DNA of 64,000 nt from Rickettsia sp. Oklahoma-10 (lineage in GTDB: Bacteria; Pseudomonadota; Alphaproteobacteria; Rickettsiales; Rickettsiaceae). A program made the translations under genes and the position numbers. Positions 61,977-64,000 of this stretch are shown here, piece after piece. Within the stretch, counting starts at the first letter, position 1, and the number at the start of each line of letters is the position of its first letter. The notes below the pieces were generated by a model. That model was not told where the DNA came from and made no database searches. It worked only from the letters and a program-made list of their open reading frames with translations. Where the stretch lies: contig NZ_CP157197.1 in the NCBI RefSeq assembly GCF_039954865.1, positions 575,501 to 639,500 of the forward strand, given 5' to 3'.

Positions 61977-63470
61977 ATGAACCATAATAAATATATAGTA
62001 AGATTATCGTTCATTATATTGTTTCTTAATATTATTATAAATATGATGTTTTACCGTTATTTTATAATAAAAGAAATGATAGTAAAACACGTAGCTTTGG
62101 AACATACTAAAATTGTAGAACTTTACATTGATAATATTTGGAATACTCATCAGCATGTAATCAGTAAATTACATAAATTCGATTATTTAAAACTATTACA
62201 AGATCAACAGTTTATTGATTTTGTAAAGATTACCGCTCAATGGTTCACTAACCTTAATATTAATATTTCTCTCTACGATCTTAAGGGTAATAAATTTATT
62301 ACTAGTAATATGTTACATATGTATAGTGTAGAAAACTATAAAGATGATAATTTGGTTGAGATAGCTACCGCAAAAATCGATAAATTTTTTTTAAAGTCTT
62401 TTACTTCCAGTGCTCCGCTTCAAGATGCTTTTGAAGGTATTACAAGTAATATATTATTACCAAGGGTAATAATAGAAAATGAGAGTGACTTAACATTGGA
62501 AGAAGCTTCTTTTGTTACTAGCTATATCCCTATTATAGGTAATAATTTAGATTGTCCAGTAGATGCAGTATTTGAGATTAATACTAATATTACCAACCAG
62601 TGGCAAAATATAACATCGCTTGAGCAAAAAGTTTTTATAACGTTTATTATTATTTTTATAATATTCTGCACTATAATTATTAGTAATACTAACTATGCTA
62701 GAAAAATCATTGAGGAGCAGCTTGAAACAAATAGAAATTTAAAAGCTCAAATAGTAAAGCTAGAAAAAACTAGTTCTTCAAATACAAAATTTTTTACTAA
62801 TATTAGTCATGAGTTGCGTACACCACTTAATGCTATAATAGGTTTTTCGGAAATTCTTATGTCGGAAAGGGATATAGAAAAAAGTAAAAATTATATTAAA
62901 GATATAAATGATGCCGGTAAACATTTACTTAGTATGATTAATGATATTTTAGATCTTTCTAAAGCTTCTGCCGATAAATTAAAAGTAGATAGTATTGATC
63001 TTGATTTAAATAAATTAATTAGTTCTTCGCTTATACTTGTTAAGCCTCGTGCTGATAAAGCCAAAGTGGCCTTAATTAGTAAATTACCGAAAGAGCATGT
63101 TGTTATAAAGGCTGATCCAAAAAGGCTAAAACAAGTATTCTTAAATCTTTTATCAAATGCCGTGAAATTTACAAATTCTGGAGGAAGTGTTACTATTGCA
63201 CTTGAAAAAGACAAGTTGGCAAAATTAGTATATATAAAAGTTATAGATACCGGCATCGGTATTGAGGAAAAAGATATTCCAAAAACTTTGTCAGCATTCG
63301 GCCAAATTGATAGTGAGCTTAGTCGAAAATATGAGGGGACCGGTCTTGGGTTGCCGCTTACTAAAAAGCTGGTTGAACTTATGAATGGTAAATTTGATTT
63401 ACAAAGTAAGATAAATAAAGGTACCACTGTAACAATAACTTTTACATATGACGTTAGTATTGAAATATAG
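61977..63470 (+). CDS. Sensor histidine kinase
   Basis: This is a membrane two-component sensor of 497 residues. TM1 is about residues 8-30 (FIILFLNIIINMMFYRYFII), a periplasmic sensing domain covers about 31-213, and TM2 about 216-238 (FITFIIIFIIFCTIIIS). A short coiled linker precedes the HisKA box ISHELRTPLNAIIGFSEIL (phospho-His near 276). The ATPase domain has the N box LKQVFLNLLSNAVKFT, G1 IDTGIGIEEKD and G2 GTGLGLPLTKKLVELM. The kinase core is PleC/BarA-like, but there is no receiver domain. No response regulator is adjacent, so it is an orphan; the signal is unknown. Confidence 0.93.
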   Translation: MNHNKYIVRLSFIILFLNIIINMMFYRYFIIKEMIVKHVALEHTKIVELYIDNIWNTHQHVISKLHKFDYLKLLQDQQFIDFVKITAQWFTNLNINISLYDLKGNKFITSNMLHMYSVENYKDDNLVEIATAKIDKFFLKSFTSSAPLQDAFEGITSNILLPRVIIENESDLTLEEASFVTSYIPIIGNNLDCPVDAVFEINTNITNQWQNITSLEQKVFITFIIIFIIFCTIIISNTNYARKIIEEQLETNRNLKAQIVKLEKTSSSNTKFFTNISHELRTPLNAIIGFSEILMSERDIEKSKNYIKDINDAGKHLLSMINDILDLSKASADKLKVDSIDLDLNKLISSSLILVKPRADKAKVALISKLPKEHVVIKADPKRLKQVFLNLLSNAVKFTNSGGSVTIALEKDKLAKLVYIKVIDTGIGIEEKDIPKTLSAFGQIDSELSRKYEGTGLGLPLTKKLVELMNGKFDLQSKINKGTTVTITFTYDVSIEI

Positions 63471-63519
63471 GCGTTGTAAAATAAGAGTTGATAGCTTAAA
63501 ATTCTATGTCATTGCGCAG

Positions 63520-63605
63520 AAAACTATCAGTTTTGACTTATCAAGGAAGCAAAATACTAATTCTTAGTATTTTTCTGGATTGCTATACTTCTTTTTAGTA
63601 GCATA
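63520..63605. repeat. Degenerate type A repeat
   Basis: It keeps the core inverted repeat aaaatactaattcttagtatttt (10-bp arms), as in the 9178 copy, with decayed outer arms. Confidence 0.45.
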
Positions 63606-63711
63606 GTTCATGATAAAATCTATAGTTATTTAGGCAATGCTACAAAATATATGTAGAATATAAAAAATTTTTTGGGTATTATAAGAAATGTTATAAATTT
63701 TTACAAAAAAT

Positions 63712-64000
63712 ATGAAATTGATTATCTTATTATTTGCGTTTTTATTTTCTATAGTTTCTTTCGGAGAAAGCGAAACTATAAAAGGAAAGCCTTTAAAATG
63801 TGTAGCAAATGATGATTTTGAAAATAGGCTAGATGAACAGGAACAAGAAATCAGAAGATTAATTGGTACAGTTGAGGTTTTACAACATAAGATTGATATG
63901 TTAATACAAAACTCAAATATTCCAAATCAAGTAGAAAATACTGAAATTGTAGAAAGTAATAATTCAAAAAGCCAAGACGTTTTTGATGTAGCTTTGCTAA
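63712..64000 (+). CDS. cpoB: Tol-Pal system protein CpoB/YbgF, N-terminal part
   Basis: The frame opens at the ATG at 63712 and runs off the right edge (96 codons seen). It has a signal peptide (MKLIILLFAFLFSIVSFGES), then a coiled-coil trimerisation segment (ENRLDEQEQEIRRLIGTVEV, LQHKIDMLIQN) and the beginning of the TPR domain, SQDVFDVALL, as in CpoB ('Yd.AlallkaG.yeeA'). CpoB links peptidoglycan synthesis to the Tol system during division. The TPR part lies outside the window. Confidence 0.85.
   Translation, partial: MKLIILLFAFLFSIVSFGESETIKGKPLKCVANDDFENRLDEQEQEIRRLIGTVEVLQHKIDMLIQNSNIPNQVENTEIVESNNSKSQDVFDVALL

Noticed and set aside
62891-63427. A 178-codon reverse frame opposite the histidine kinase
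   Set aside because: It is antisense to the HisKA/ATPase motifs and rich in Ser/Phe as expected from complementing Lys/Glu codons.

Overview
The window reads as a piece of a Rickettsia chromosome, most likely spotted fever group (species not determinable by eye). The evidence is: a very AT-rich sequence; a 23S-5S rRNA unit placed directly after def-fmt with no 16S gene beside it; a circularly permuted (two-piece) tmRNA gene; Rickettsia palindromic elements (RPE) inserted in frame inside housekeeping genes; Rickettsia-type families (NDUFA12-like protein, PopZ/DUF2497, DUF2671- and DUF2660-like proteins); and many gene remnants broken by stops and frameshifts.

Layout. 1-3.6 kb: hscB (cut by the window edge), rnhB, uvrB, grxC. 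3.7-6.5 kb: graveyard with a GIY-YIG nuclease, an Atm1-type ABC exporter, a PIN-domain toxin and an ankyrin fragment, all broken. 6.5-12.2 kb: leftward genes addA, surf1, dnaQ-coaE-lpxI. 12.3-14.7 kb: ssrA, sspB-like, rnhA, NDUFA12-like, mlaD. 14.7-22.7 kb: mostly decayed DNA (proP fragment, BrnT/BrnA-like toxin-antitoxin, coiled-coil proteins) around tRNA-Ser(GCU) and fabD. 22.7-31.8 kb: gyrA, a HIG1-like protein, def-fmt, 23S and 5S rRNA. 31.9-39.4 kb: GT61 glycosyltransferase pseudogene, zapE, queA, ankyrin pseudogenes, an intact ABC exporter, a DUF2671-like gene. 39.5-42.8 kb: cydA and cydB, separated by a broken VapB/VapC pair, then a DUF2474-like small protein. 42.9-49.5 kb: family 2 glycosyltransferase, M16 peptidase, purC, a membrane-anchored unknown, thrS. 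49.6-52.8 kb: a broken ABC exporter, a DUF2660-like gene, a broken coiled-coil gene. 52.9-64 kb: tolC-popZ, an exported ankyrin protein with eleven 46-residue tandem repeats, parE, ctpA, a sensor histidine kinase and the start of cpoB/ybgF.

Functional themes. Intact genes cover DNA replication and repair (dnaQ, uvrB, addA, gyrA, parE, rnhA, rnhB), translation and its rescue (thrS, def, fmt, queA, ssrA, sspB, rRNA, tRNA), respiration (cydAB, surf1, the complex I accessory protein), and envelope work (lpxI, mlaD, tolC, glycosyltransferase, cpoB, ctpA). Lost genes are mainly toxin-antitoxin modules, ABC exporters, ankyrin proteins and glycosyltransferases, which is the usual direction of reductive evolution here. 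Two classes of imperfect palindromic repeat recur between genes; one copy appears to provide the ribosome binding site of cydA, and another sits in the processed spacer of the permuted tmRNA. The most striking single locus is the near-identical 138-nt repeat array at 55.2-56.7 kb.
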